NCBI GenBank assembly: GCA_019118605.1
Contig: DWYP01000044.1
Span: 31,096 to 95,095 of the forward strand
Length of the DNA: 64,000 nucleotides
Direction: 5' to 3'
Source: Candidatus Alistipes faecavium
Lineage (GTDB): Bacteria > Bacteroidota > Bacteroidia > Bacteroidales > Rikenellaceae
Shown: positions 8,002-15,766 of the stretch, piece by piece
How the letters are laid out: each line of letters begins with the position of its first letter
Numbering within the stretch: position 1 is the first letter of the stretch
Translations under genes and position numbers: made by a program
The notes under the pieces: model-generated
Databases searched by the model: none
Seen by the model: only the letters and a program-made list of their open reading frames with translations
Told to the model about the DNA's origin: nothing

Positions 8002-9582
8002 TTAGTCTCCGTATTTGTTGGTCAGCGGCATGAGCCGTTCGTGCCCGAACGAGCAGGCCGAAAGGCGCAGCACCGGGGGGAACTGGTAACGTTTCTTCTC
8101 GTTGCGCATGATCATGGCGTGGATCTTCTCCACGACCTCCGAATCGAAGCCCGCGTTGATGATCTCCTCGCGGTGCTGCCCCTCCTCGATCATGCGGAAG
8201 AGGATGGCGTCGACCACCTCGTAGGGAGGCAGGATGTCGCTGTCCTTCTGTCCGGGGTGGAGCTCCGAGGAGGGCTCCTTGGTCAGGATCGCCTCCGGAA
8301 TCGGATCACCCTGCGTGCGGTTGATGTAGCGCGCCACATCGTACATCTCGCTCTTGTAGAGGTCGCCCGTCGGGCTGAAGGCCCCGGCCGTGTCGCCGTA
8401 CAGCGTGCAGAGACCCAGGGCGTTCTCGCTCTTGTTCGAGGAGTTCAGCAGGATGTAGTCGGTCTTGTTCTGCAGGGCCATGAGCAGCACCGTGCGGATA
8501 CGGGTCTGGATATTCTCTTCCGTAGCGTCGAACTCCGTGCCGCCGATCACCGGCTTGAGGGTGTTCACCACGCTCGTATAGATCTCCGAAATGGGGATGA
8601 CGTTGTATTCGATGCCGAGGTTGCGCGCCAGGAGCTTGGCGTCCTCGACCGACGAGTCCGACGAGAAGGGCGAGGGCATCAGCAGCGCCCGGACATTCTC
8701 CGCGCCGAGCGCATCCGCGGCAATGCAGGCCACGACCGCCGAGTCGATGCCTCCCGAGAGACCGATCGAGGCTTTCCGGTAGCCGTTCTTGCGGAAGAAG
8801 TCCCGCAGTCCGCAGCGCGCGGCCTCGTAGACCAGGCGCGTGCGGTCGTTGTAGGTCGACGGCACCTCGATGGGCTCCGAAGCGGCACGGGTGTCGAAGA
8901 TCTGGAAATCCTCCTCGAAATTCTTCATCATCAGCACCAGCTCGCCCCGGCTGTTCAGTACGCCCGACGTACCGTCGTATACGATGTCGGTCGCACCGCC
9001 GACCTGGTTGACCATGACGATGTTCTTGCTCTCGACGAAGGCCAGGTTGTGCATCATCTCGTAGCGGTAGGTCATCGTGCCCTTGCCGTACTTGCGGGCG
9101 TTGATCGAGATGATCGTCTCGACCGACTTGTCGAAATCGTGCTCGTGGCTCAGGTCGTCGCCCACGATGATCACGCACTTGTGCCCCTTGATCGTGACGT
9201 ATTCGTAGCCTTTCGAGGGGACGAGGAAGCCCATTTCGCGCCGTGCGGTGATGTATTTCTTGCCCACGTAGCGCAGCACCTTGCGGTCCTGGATCAGCGC
9301 CGCGGCGCTGATCGTGCCCTCCTGCGTGAGGATCGGAAGTCCCACGATCGCGGCGATGCCGTCGCAACACGAGGCGATCTCCACCAGAGCGTCCTCGCAG
9401 AGTTCGAGGAAGGTCGTTTTGCGCAAAAGGTCGAAGGCTGGGGTTCCGCTGACGGACTGTTCGGCGAAGATGACCAGATCGGCACGTTGGGACTTGGCCC
9501 TGTTGATCGCATCAATGATCTTCGAGGTATTCCCATCCACATCGCCGATCGTATAGTTCAGCTGGGCTATCGCTATTTTCAT
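8002..9582 (-). CDS. nadE: NAD+ synthase with nitrilase-like N-terminal domain
   Basis: A 526-residue protein that amidates nicotinic acid adenine dinucleotide to NAD+. The C-terminal synthetase has the ATP pyrophosphatase P-loop SGGIDSA (276-282) and the segments LNSSNKSE and GDTAGAFSPTGDLYKSE. The N-terminal half (1 to about 240) resembles the glutaminase domain of glutamine-dependent NadE, with Glu41 and Lys108/109 in place. The catalytic Cys expected in the ICED-type motif is Gly141 here (VGDDLS), so glutamine hydrolysis may be lost and ammonia used instead. It is first in the nadE-rseC-rnf unit, which is functionally apt because Rnf reduces NAD+. Confidence 0.92.
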   Translation of the reverse strand: MKIAIAQLNYTIGDVDGNTSKIIDAINRAKSQRADLVIFAEQSVSGTPAFDLLRKTTFLELCEDALVEIASCCDGIAAIVGLPILTQEGTISAAALIQDRKVLRYVGKKYITARREMGFLVPSKGYEYVTIKGHKCVIIVGDDLSHEHDFDKSVETIISINARKYGKGTMTYRYEMMHNLAFVESKNIVMVNQVGGATDIVYDGTSGVLNSRGELVLMMKNFEEDFQIFDTRAASEPIEVPSTYNDRTRLVYEAARCGLRDFFRKNGYRKASIGLSGGIDSAVVACIAADALGAENVRALLMPSPFSSDSSVEDAKLLARNLGIEYNVIPISEIYTSVVNTLKPVIGGTEFDATEENIQTRIRTVLLMALQNKTDYILLNSSNKSENALGLCTLYGDTAGAFSPTGDLYKSEMYDVARYINRTQGDPIPEAILTKEPSSELHPGQKDSDILPPYEVVDAILFRMIEEGQHREEIINAGFDSEVVEKIHAMIMRNEKKRYQFPPVLRLSACSFGHERLMPLTNKYGD

Positions 9583-9614
9583 GTCAGTAATTTAAGTCGG
9601 ACGTTCACAACGCG

Positions 9615-9646
9615 CAAAGTTAACGATAATTTGCAAAAGACCGAAA
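9615..9646 (-). promoter_or_regulatory. Promoter of the nadE-rseC-rnf operon
   Basis: On the minus strand TAACTTTG (9622 to 9615) matches the -7 consensus TAnnTTTG. Twenty bases upstream is TTTC (9646 to 9643), one mismatch from the TTTG -33 box. The -7 box is about 33 bp before the nadE start. Confidence 0.65.
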
Positions 9647-9653
9647 AGATTTT

Positions 9654-9673
9654 AATGTTAATAAATTAACATT
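9654..9673. promoter_or_regulatory. Inverted repeat upstream of the nadE promoter (possible operator)
   Basis: ATGTTAAT at 9655-9662 and ATTAACAT at 9665-9672 are exact reverse complements separated by AA, with one more pair outside. The site sits just upstream of the -33 region of the nadE promoter, where an activator would bind. The protein is unknown. Confidence 0.4.
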
Positions 9674-9721
9674 CCCGGGCGGCGGGGCGTTATGTAAAAT
9701 TCTTAAAAACACCCCGAACGA

Positions 9722-9749
9722 AAAGACCCCCGGATTTTCGGGGGTCTTT
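9722..9749. terminator. Rho-independent terminator after the zinc-ribbon gene
   Basis: AAAGACCCCCG (9722-9732) and CGGGGGTCTTT (9739-9749) are perfect reverse complements around a six-base loop. The flanking A and T runs make it bidirectional. It ends the Nif3/zinc-ribbon transcript. Confidence 0.85.
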
Positions 9750-9808
9750 ATACATACCGCGCGACACCTGTTCCGCAACGGCGGAAAGCGCCGACAGCGC
9801 AAAACTGC

Positions 9809-10570
9809 CTACTCCTGCGCCGCCTCGGGATCGGCGACGAGGATCCGGCCGCAGTATTCGCAGATGATGATCTTCTTGCCCTGGCGGATGTCGACCTGAC
9901 GCTGGGGCGGAATGCGGTTGAAGCAGCCTCCGCAGGCGTCGCGCTTCACGGTCACCACGGCCAGTCCGTTGCGGACGTTGCGGCGGATGCGCTCATAGGC
10001 CGACAGCAGCCGCTCGTCGATCTTCCCGCGGGCCTGGGCTGCCTGCGCCTCGTACTCGGCCACCAGCGGAGCCGTCTCGGCCTCGATGCCGTCCAGCTCG
10101 GCCTTCTTGGCCGTGAAATCCGCCGTGCGGTCCTGCATCGCAGCCTCGGCCTCCTCCAGCTGGAGCTTCTTGGCCTTGATGCCTGCGGCATACTCCTTGA
10201 GGCGCTTCTCCGCCAGCTCGATCTCGAGCTCCTGATACTCGATCTCCTTGGTGATGGCGTCGAACTCGCGGTTGTTGCGCACGTTGTTCTGCTGCTCCTT
10301 GTAGTTGTTGATCATGACCTTCGCCTGGTCCACCTCACGCTTGCGCTGCTTGGTCAGGGCATTGAGCTCGTCGATCTCGGCATTGATGTTGTCGATGCGC
10401 GTCTTCATTCCGGTCATCTCGTCCTCGAGGTCCTGCACCTCGAGAGGCAGTTCGCCTTTCACCTTGTTGATCTCGTCCACTTTGCTGTCGATCTTCTGCA
10501 GTTCGTAAAGAGCCAGAATCTTCTCCTGCATCGAGTAATCGACCTCGGCGGTCTTCTTTTGCGTTGCCAT
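9809..10570 (-). CDS. Coiled-coil protein with C-terminal C4 zinc ribbon
   Basis: A 253-residue protein: a long helical coiled coil (about residues 15-190) rich in Glu, Lys and Ala, then a C4 zinc ribbon whose Cys pairs are CGGC and CEYC, near residues 212-240. This is the widespread family of zinc-ribbon proteins encoded beside Nif3-like genes. The family resembles the coiled-coil nucleic-acid-binding protein HP0958/FlgZ, but its role in Bacteroidota is not established. It is 23 bp after the Nif3 gene, and the two form the conserved pair. No signal peptide is present, so it is cytoplasmic. Confidence 0.85.
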   Translation of the reverse strand: MATQKKTAEVDYSMQEKILALYELQKIDSKVDEINKVKGELPLEVQDLEDEMTGMKTRIDNINAEIDELNALTKQRKREVDQAKVMINNYKEQQNNVRNNREFDAITKEIEYQELEIELAEKRLKEYAAGIKAKKLQLEEAEAAMQDRTADFTAKKAELDGIEAETAPLVAEYEAQAAQARGKIDERLLSAYERIRRNVRNGLAVVTVKRDACGGCFNRIPPQRQVDIRQGKKIIICEYCGRILVADPEAAQE

Positions 10571-10593
10571 ATATTGTGTTGTATAGTTTAGAC

Positions 10594-11379
10594 TTACACC
10601 AGATAATTCACCGGATTGCGAGAGCGTTCACTCCTGCGAACCGCAAAGGTACGTAAATTTTTCGATAAAATGTCAAATAAAATCCGAATTGCGCAATATT
10701 CGCTTTCAAAATGGCCTATATCGGCCACCGTGAGGGCCTTATCGGGTGTCATGAAGTCGTTGTACTTGAGATCCGCGGTGAGGTAGAAATCCGCGCCCGC
10801 ACGCCGTGCGTCGCCGATCATCGACGCCCCGGCACCTGTGCACACCGCCACGCGGCGCACCGTCGGCGACGCGATGTCGCTGTGGCGGATGACCCGCACG
10901 TCGAGCCGCTCACGGATCTGCTGCATGAAATCCCGCGTCGCAACTTCCTGCGGAAGCTCCCCCACGACTCCGAAACCGACGCCTTCGCCTACGTCGGAGG
11001 GCTGCAGCACCTCGAGGGACTCCACGCCCAGCATCCGGGCCACGCACCAGCTCATCCCTTCGGGGGCACTGTCGAGGTTCGTGTGGCAGGCGTAGAGCGC
11101 AATGCCCCGGCGGATGGCCCGCTCGACGCACCGCTGCACCGGATCGGCCGAATTGAACCGCTTCAGGGCGTGGAAGATGATCGGATGGTGCGTGATGACG
11201 ATGTCGCACCCCTCGGCCTCGGCCTCGTCGAGGACTTCCTCGGTCACGTCGACGGCCAGCAGGGCCTTGTGCACCTCGTCGTCGGGGCGTCCGACGATGA
11301 GTCCGGCGTTGTCGTAGGACGCCTGCCAGGCAAGCGGCGCAAACCGCTCGATAGCTTCGGTAATTTCTCGGATCAGCAT
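10594..11379 (-). CDS. Nif3-like dinuclear metal centre protein
   Basis: A 261-residue member of the Nif3/YbgI family (sometimes annotated as GTP cyclohydrolase I type 2 homologue), which forms ring-like hexamers with a two-metal site. The metal ligands are visible as THH at about 63-65, H99/D103 in CHTNLDSA, and H/E in the C-terminal GHFESEY. I chose the ATG at 11379 (MLIREITEAIERFAPL), the normal family start; the frame runs on upstream to 11688 only because GC-rich repeats carry no stop. The central insertion domain found in some long members is reduced. The biochemical function of the family is unsettled. Confidence 0.88.
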   Translation of the reverse strand: MLIREITEAIERFAPLAWQASYDNAGLIVGRPDDEVHKALLAVDVTEEVLDEAEAEGCDIVITHHPIIFHALKRFNSADPVQRCVERAIRRGIALYACHTNLDSAPEGMSWCVARMLGVESLEVLQPSDVGEGVGFGVVGELPQEVATRDFMQQIRERLDVRVIRHSDIASPTVRRVAVCTGAGASMIGDARRAGADFYLTADLKYNDFMTPDKALTVADIGHFESEYCAIRILFDILSKNLRTFAVRRSERSRNPVNYLV

Positions 11380-11557
11380 AGGTTCGGATTTTTCATGTCC
11401 ACAGTCAATAATAATGAGTCCGCAAGGCCCGCATGGATTCGCAGAGGCCGCAGGAACTTGGCAGGCCGCAGGGCCCGGACAGGCCGGGAATTCGCGCTCC
11501 GCAGGCCGGAAGTTCGCGCTCCGCAGGCCGGAAGTTCGCGCTCCGCGGGGTGCCGTC
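11380..11557. repeat. GC-rich repeat spacer with three tandem 22-bp units
   Basis: Between the MerR-type gene and the Nif3 gene, three consecutive 22-bp copies of AGGCCGGAAGTTCGCGCTCCGC (first copy with GA for AG in the middle) run from 11481 to 11546, preceded by looser GCAGGCC-rich words from about 11420. Nothing coding is seen. The unit contains no obvious terminator. Confidence 0.8.
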
Positions 11558-12157
11558 TCAGAAGAGCGACTGCTCGTAGAAGGCAAAGAGCTCCTTGTTC
11601 TCGCCCTCCTCCTTCCTGCGGCGCGGACGCCGGGCCGTGCGGCGGCCTGCGGCAGGCGCAGCGGCAGCCGCAGGGGCCGCGTCGGCATCTCCGTCCGCTC
11701 CCGCCGCTGCCGTCTCCGGGGCGGCAGCCTCCGGGGCGATCTTCACCACGGGACGCTCCCGGCGCCGCCGTGCGGGGCGTTCGTCGACCGCCGCAGCCTC
11801 CGCCGCGGATTCCCCCTCCGGCGTCCCGGACTTCAGATCCTCGCGCACCTCCTCGAGCAGCGAGCGGATGTGCTGCAGGCGCTCCATCAGCTCGGCGTCG
11901 CGGTTCATCGCCGCGCCGTCGGCCGCAGCCTGCCGCAGGGCCTTCTTCGCCCCGTCGAGGGTCATGCCGCGCTCCTTGACCAGGTGGTAGATCAGCTTCA
12001 GGTTCCGGATGTCCTCCGGCGTGAAGAGCCGGTTGCCCTTCTTGTTGCGCTTGGGCCGCAGCACCCGGAACTGCGACTCCCAGTAGCGGATCAGCGACTG
12101 GTTGACGTCGAACATCTCCGCCACCTCGCCCATCGTATAGAAAAGTTTCTCGGACAT
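11558..12157 (-). CDS. MerR-family transcriptional regulator
   Basis: A 199-residue regulator. Residues 1-70 form a MerR-type winged helix (YTMGEVAEMFDVNQSLIRYW, then NRLFTPEDIRNLKLI), followed by a short helix and a low-complexity Ala/Arg/Glu-rich tail with basic clusters (RRRRER, RRPRRRKEE). No effector-binding Cys cluster is visible, so the signal is unknown. I chose the ATG at 12157, two bases after the rsmF-like stop; the longer open frame shadows that gene. Similar short MerR proteins are common near housekeeping genes in Bacteroidota. Its target cannot be told from the sequence. Confidence 0.85.
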   Translation of the reverse strand: MSEKLFYTMGEVAEMFDVNQSLIRYWESQFRVLRPKRNKKGNRLFTPEDIRNLKLIYHLVKERGMTLDGAKKALRQAAADGAAMNRDAELMERLQHIRSLLEEVREDLKSGTPEGESAAEAAAVDERPARRRRERPVVKIAPEAAAPETAAAGADGDADAAPAAAAAPAAGRRTARRPRRRKEEGENKELFAFYEQSLF

Positions 12158-12159
12158 AT

Positions 12160-13539
12160 CTATTGTTTTATGATTCGCAGTGAGTTGGGATACAGGTTGT
12201 TCACACGTCCCCCGATGCGCTTGGCAAAGCCCAGCGCACGGCCGCGCGCACAGATCAGGTTGATCCCTTCGGCCAGTCCTTCCGGGGAGACCTCCTGACG
12301 CCGCAGGTAGGCAACGGCCCGCTCCCCGGAGAGCTCCGCGACGGCAACCGCCGAGCGGTCGATCCCCGCATAGAGCGCCAGCGCCGGATCGGGCTTCAGC
12401 GCCCCCTTGAAGAGCTGCCCCAGCGCCACCCCGGCGTAGATCACCGGCACGGCCCCGGAAAGGGCCTGCAACGCCTCGGCCTGCGCCGACGGCCACGCAT
12501 AGCACGTCCCGGCGATCTCGACGAAGCGCATCCGCGCGGGTTCGCACACCCAGCGGGAGAGTTCTCCGGCGCATTTCCGGTCGACGGGGGCGACCACCTG
12601 ACGCCGCGCCTTCGGCACGTGCGTGCGGTCACCGGCGTCGGGGGCCTTGCGGGCCACGGCGGCGAAGAACCCCTCGCCGCACACCCTGTGGGGATAGAAC
12701 CGGAACGTGCGCCACGGCCCCACGGCCCCGCACACGATGCCCCACTCCGCCCCGAGGTCGATCTCCTCCGCCCCGACGACCTCCTCTCCGGCCCAGGCAA
12801 GCATCCGCTCGAGCGAGCCCTCGTCCTCGTCGCGGTTGAACGTGCAGGTGCTGTACAGCAGCGTGCCCCCGGGCTTCAGCGCCCGCCACGCCTCGCGCAG
12901 GATCGCATCCTGGCGCGCCGCGCACATCCGCACGTTGCCCTCGCTCCACTCCCCGCGCGCCTGGTCGTCCTTGCGGAACATCCCCTCGCCCGAGCAGGGG
13001 GCATCCACCGCCACGACGTCGAACCACGCCTCGAAGTCGCACACCGCGCGCGGCTCGCAGGTCGTGACCGCGATATTTCCCGTGCCCCACTTGCGGACGT
13101 TGTCGGAGAGCACCGAGGCCCGGCGGCGGTCGATCTCGTTGGCCACGACCAGCCCGTCGCTGCCGACCAGCGAGGCGTAGAGGGTCGTCTTGCCGCCCGG
13201 GGCCGCACACAGGTCGAGCACCCGCGCCCCGGAGCGCAGAAGCCCTTCGAGCAGGTACCCGACGAACTGCGACGAGGCCTCCTGCACGTAATACGCCCCG
13301 GCGTGGAAATCCGTGTCGAGCGTGAACGACGGGCGCTCCCGCAGATAGAGCCCCTCGCGGCACCACGGCACCGCACGCTCGGGAACGAGCGCCGCGAATT
13401 CCGCCGCGGCATCCGCCTTGGCGGGGTTCCGCCGCACGGAGACCGGGGACTCGCCGTCGAGCGCCGCGCACAGCGCACGCCCCTCGGCTTCGCCCAGGTC
13501 GGCAAGCACCCGCCGCACGAAAGGTTCCGGAAGGTTCAT
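12160..13539 (-). CDS. RsmF/YebU-like RNA (cytosine-5-)-methyltransferase
   Basis: A 459-residue RsmB/NOP-family methyltransferase. The SAM-binding motif DLCAAPGGKTTLYASL, the motif DAPCSGEGMFRKD and the catalytic TCTFNRDEDEG are all present and in order. Length and the C-terminal domain (from about residue 300) fit RsmF, which methylates a cytosine in 16S rRNA, though tRNA or other rRNA positions are possible for a Bacteroidota homologue. The ATG at 13539 overlaps the stop of the upstream deoxynucleoside kinase as ATGA. Confidence 0.88.
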   Translation of the reverse strand: MNLPEPFVRRVLADLGEAEGRALCAALDGESPVSVRRNPAKADAAAEFAALVPERAVPWCREGLYLRERPSFTLDTDFHAGAYYVQEASSQFVGYLLEGLLRSGARVLDLCAAPGGKTTLYASLVGSDGLVVANEIDRRRASVLSDNVRKWGTGNIAVTTCEPRAVCDFEAWFDVVAVDAPCSGEGMFRKDDQARGEWSEGNVRMCAARQDAILREAWRALKPGGTLLYSTCTFNRDEDEGSLERMLAWAGEEVVGAEEIDLGAEWGIVCGAVGPWRTFRFYPHRVCGEGFFAAVARKAPDAGDRTHVPKARRQVVAPVDRKCAGELSRWVCEPARMRFVEIAGTCYAWPSAQAEALQALSGAVPVIYAGVALGQLFKGALKPDPALALYAGIDRSAVAVAELSGERAVAYLRRQEVSPEGLAEGINLICARGRALGFAKRIGGRVNNLYPNSLRIIKQ

Positions 13540-14165
13540 CGGGCCGCGTCGTTCCGTTTCGCACGCAGGGCGTCGATGCGCGCGCAGATCTTGTCCAGCA
13601 CGGCGGGATCCGAGACGAAATCCTCGCGGTCCTTGTCGACGACCAGCACCTCGCCCTCGTAGATCGTGTCGATCCAGTGGTTGTATTTGTCGTTGAGCCG
13701 CCGGAGGTACGACTCGTCGATGTTCATCTCGTATTCGCGGCCCCGCTTGCGGATCTGCGAGATCAGCGTCGGAACGCCCGCACGCAGGTAGATCAGAAGG
13801 TCGGGCTGCGGGATAAGCGAGGTCACCAGGCGGAAAATCTTCATGTAGGTCTCGATGTCGCGCGTCGACATCAACCCCATTTCGTGGAGGTTCTCCGCGA
13901 AGATGTGCGCGTCCTCGTAGATCGTGCGATCCTGAAAGATCACCCCCTGGCCGCAGTCCGAAAGCATGTCCATCGTCTGCTGGATCCGGCTCCCGAGGAA
14001 CGAGATCTGCAGGTTGAAGGCCCAGCGATTCATATCCTCGTAAAAATCGCCGATGTAAGGGTTGTCGCACTCCTCGAGGTAGCACTTCGCATGGTAGCGC
14101 TCCGTGAGCATCTGGGTCAGCGTCGTCTTCCCGCTCCCGATATTTCCAGCAATGGCTATATACAT
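13536..14165 (-). CDS. Deoxynucleoside kinase
   Basis: A 209-residue deoxyadenosine/deoxyguanosine-type kinase that phosphorylates deoxynucleosides for salvage. The P-loop GNIGSGKTT is at residues 7-15, and the DRT motif (FQDRTIYED) and the lid Arg cluster (RKRGREYE) follow in the family order. The start at 14165 gives the usual MYIAIAGNIGSGK N-terminus. It lies 14 bp after the GH3-like gene and overlaps the methyltransferase start. The exact base specificity cannot be told. Confidence 0.9.
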   Translation of the reverse strand: MYIAIAGNIGSGKTTLTQMLTERYHAKCYLEECDNPYIGDFYEDMNRWAFNLQISFLGSRIQQTMDMLSDCGQGVIFQDRTIYEDAHIFAENLHEMGLMSTRDIETYMKIFRLVTSLIPQPDLLIYLRAGVPTLISQIRKRGREYEMNIDESYLRRLNDKYNHWIDTIYEGEVLVVDKDREDFVSDPAVLDKICARIDALRAKRNDAAR

Positions 14166-14179
14166 GACCGTAAAGGTTT

Positions 14180-15673
14180 TTATCGCTTCTTTTCCGAGGG
14201 CCCGCCCCACCCCGCGGCAAAGGAGAGCACATCCTCCGCCACCCGGCGGTCGTTGACCAGCCGCGGAACCTTGTTCTTCCCCCGCGCGCGCATCCACGCC
14301 AGGAACAGCCCCCGGCCGACCACCGTCAGGCGCTGCGGCTCGAGGGTCGTGCGGCGCTTGGCGTCGTAGTCCGAATTGACGGCCCGCAGCTGCCGGTCGA
14401 GCTCCGCGGAGAACCGTTCCCGCGAGTCGGGCTCGCGCCCGAACTCCACGATCCACTCGTGGGCCCCGCGCTCGCGCAGCGACATGTAGCACGGAGCCAC
14501 GCTGTACTCGCTGACAACGGCCCCCGTGGCCCGGCAAGCGGCCAGCAGTGCCGCCTCGGCGTTGTCGGCGATCAGCTCCTCGCCGAAGACGTTGATATAC
14601 TGGCGCGTGCGCCCTGCAAAGCGGATGCGGTAGGGATCCGTCGAGGTGAACTCCACGGTATCGCCGATCTCGTAGCGCCACAGGCCGTTGTTCGACGTGA
14701 TGAGCACGGCATATACCTTGCCGCACTCGACGCCCTCGAGCGGCACGATCCGCCCGCCGTCGCGGAATTCGAAGAAGGTGCCGTAGTCGAGCATCAGCAG
14801 CATGTCGCTCCGCGCAGGGTCGTCGGCCAGGGCGAAGAAACCCTCCGAGGCGTTGTAGGTCTCCATGTAGTGCATCCCCGCGGAGGGGATCAGCTCCTCG
14901 AACGTCTGCCGGTAGGGGGTGAACGCCACGCCTCCGTGGGCGAACATCTCCAGGTCGGGCCATACCTCCAGCAGGTTCTGCCGCCCGGTGTATTCGAGCA
15001 CCCGGCGCATCAGCGCGAGGTTCCACGACGGAACCCCCGCAAAGGCCGTGATCCGCTCGCCGACGCATTCGCGGCAGATCGCCTCGCACTTCGCGTCGAA
15101 GTCGGGAAGGATCGCCGTGGCGATTTTCGGCGCCCGGAACCAGCCGCTCCAGAAGGTCGTGACGCTGATCAGCAGCGCCGAAAGGTCGCCCACGAGGTTC
15201 GCACCCTCGCGCACGCACGAACCGCCCAGGGTCAGCGTCTTGCCCTCGAGGACCCGCGACGAAGGGTAGTTCCCGGCATAGACCGTCGCCACGTCGCGCA
15301 TGCCCAGGGTATGGTTCCGCCAGACCGACTCGCGCGTCACGGGGATGTACTTGCTCCGGTCGGAGGTCGTGCCCGACGAACGGGCGAAGAGCGTCACACG
15401 CCCCGGAAACGAGACGTCGCGCTCCCCGGAGCGCATCCGCTCGATGTAGGGCTTGAAACGTTCGTAGTCGAACGTCGGCACCCGCTGCCCGAACTGCCCG
15501 GCAGTGCGGATGTCCCCGAGCCCGAACTCGCGCCCGAAGGACGTATCGCGCCCCTTGCGGAGCAGGCTGCGCAGCATGCGCTCCTGCGTTGCCGCAGGCT
15601 GGCGCCGAAAGCGGTCGATGGCCCGTTCACGCTGTGCGAACCATGCCCGCAATATCGTATTTCTCAAAGACAT
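14180..15673 (-). CDS. GH3-family acyl-adenylating enzyme
   Basis: A 497-residue member of the GH3 family, named for plant auxin-responsive enzymes that adenylate a carboxylic acid and join it to an amino acid. The adenylate-forming motif SSGTTSDRSKYIP is at 99-111, and the A5-like motif YNASEGFFA plus the later YEIGD motif are present. Bacterial members are common in Bacteroidota with no settled substrate. It begins the minus-strand run GH3-kinase-methyltransferase-MerR. No signal peptide is present, so it is cytoplasmic. Confidence 0.85.
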   Translation of the reverse strand: MSLRNTILRAWFAQRERAIDRFRRQPAATQERMLRSLLRKGRDTSFGREFGLGDIRTAGQFGQRVPTFDYERFKPYIERMRSGERDVSFPGRVTLFARSSGTTSDRSKYIPVTRESVWRNHTLGMRDVATVYAGNYPSSRVLEGKTLTLGGSCVREGANLVGDLSALLISVTTFWSGWFRAPKIATAILPDFDAKCEAICRECVGERITAFAGVPSWNLALMRRVLEYTGRQNLLEVWPDLEMFAHGGVAFTPYRQTFEELIPSAGMHYMETYNASEGFFALADDPARSDMLLMLDYGTFFEFRDGGRIVPLEGVECGKVYAVLITSNNGLWRYEIGDTVEFTSTDPYRIRFAGRTRQYINVFGEELIADNAEAALLAACRATGAVVSEYSVAPCYMSLRERGAHEWIVEFGREPDSRERFSAELDRQLRAVNSDYDAKRRTTLEPQRLTVVGRGLFLAWMRARGKNKVPRLVNDRRVAEDVLSFAAGWGGPSEKKR

Positions 15674-15766
15674 ATCTCAAGGACTATGCATCTCATTCGC
15701 CGTGCCGGCGGATCGGAAGCCCCGCCGCTCCGCGCCCCGGGGCGGGAAGGCTGCCGGCAACGGCCG

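Noticed and set aside
11481..11546. Three 22-bp repeats considered as a mini CRISPR array
   Set aside because: The copies abut with no spacers and no cas genes are present, so it is a simple tandem repeat.
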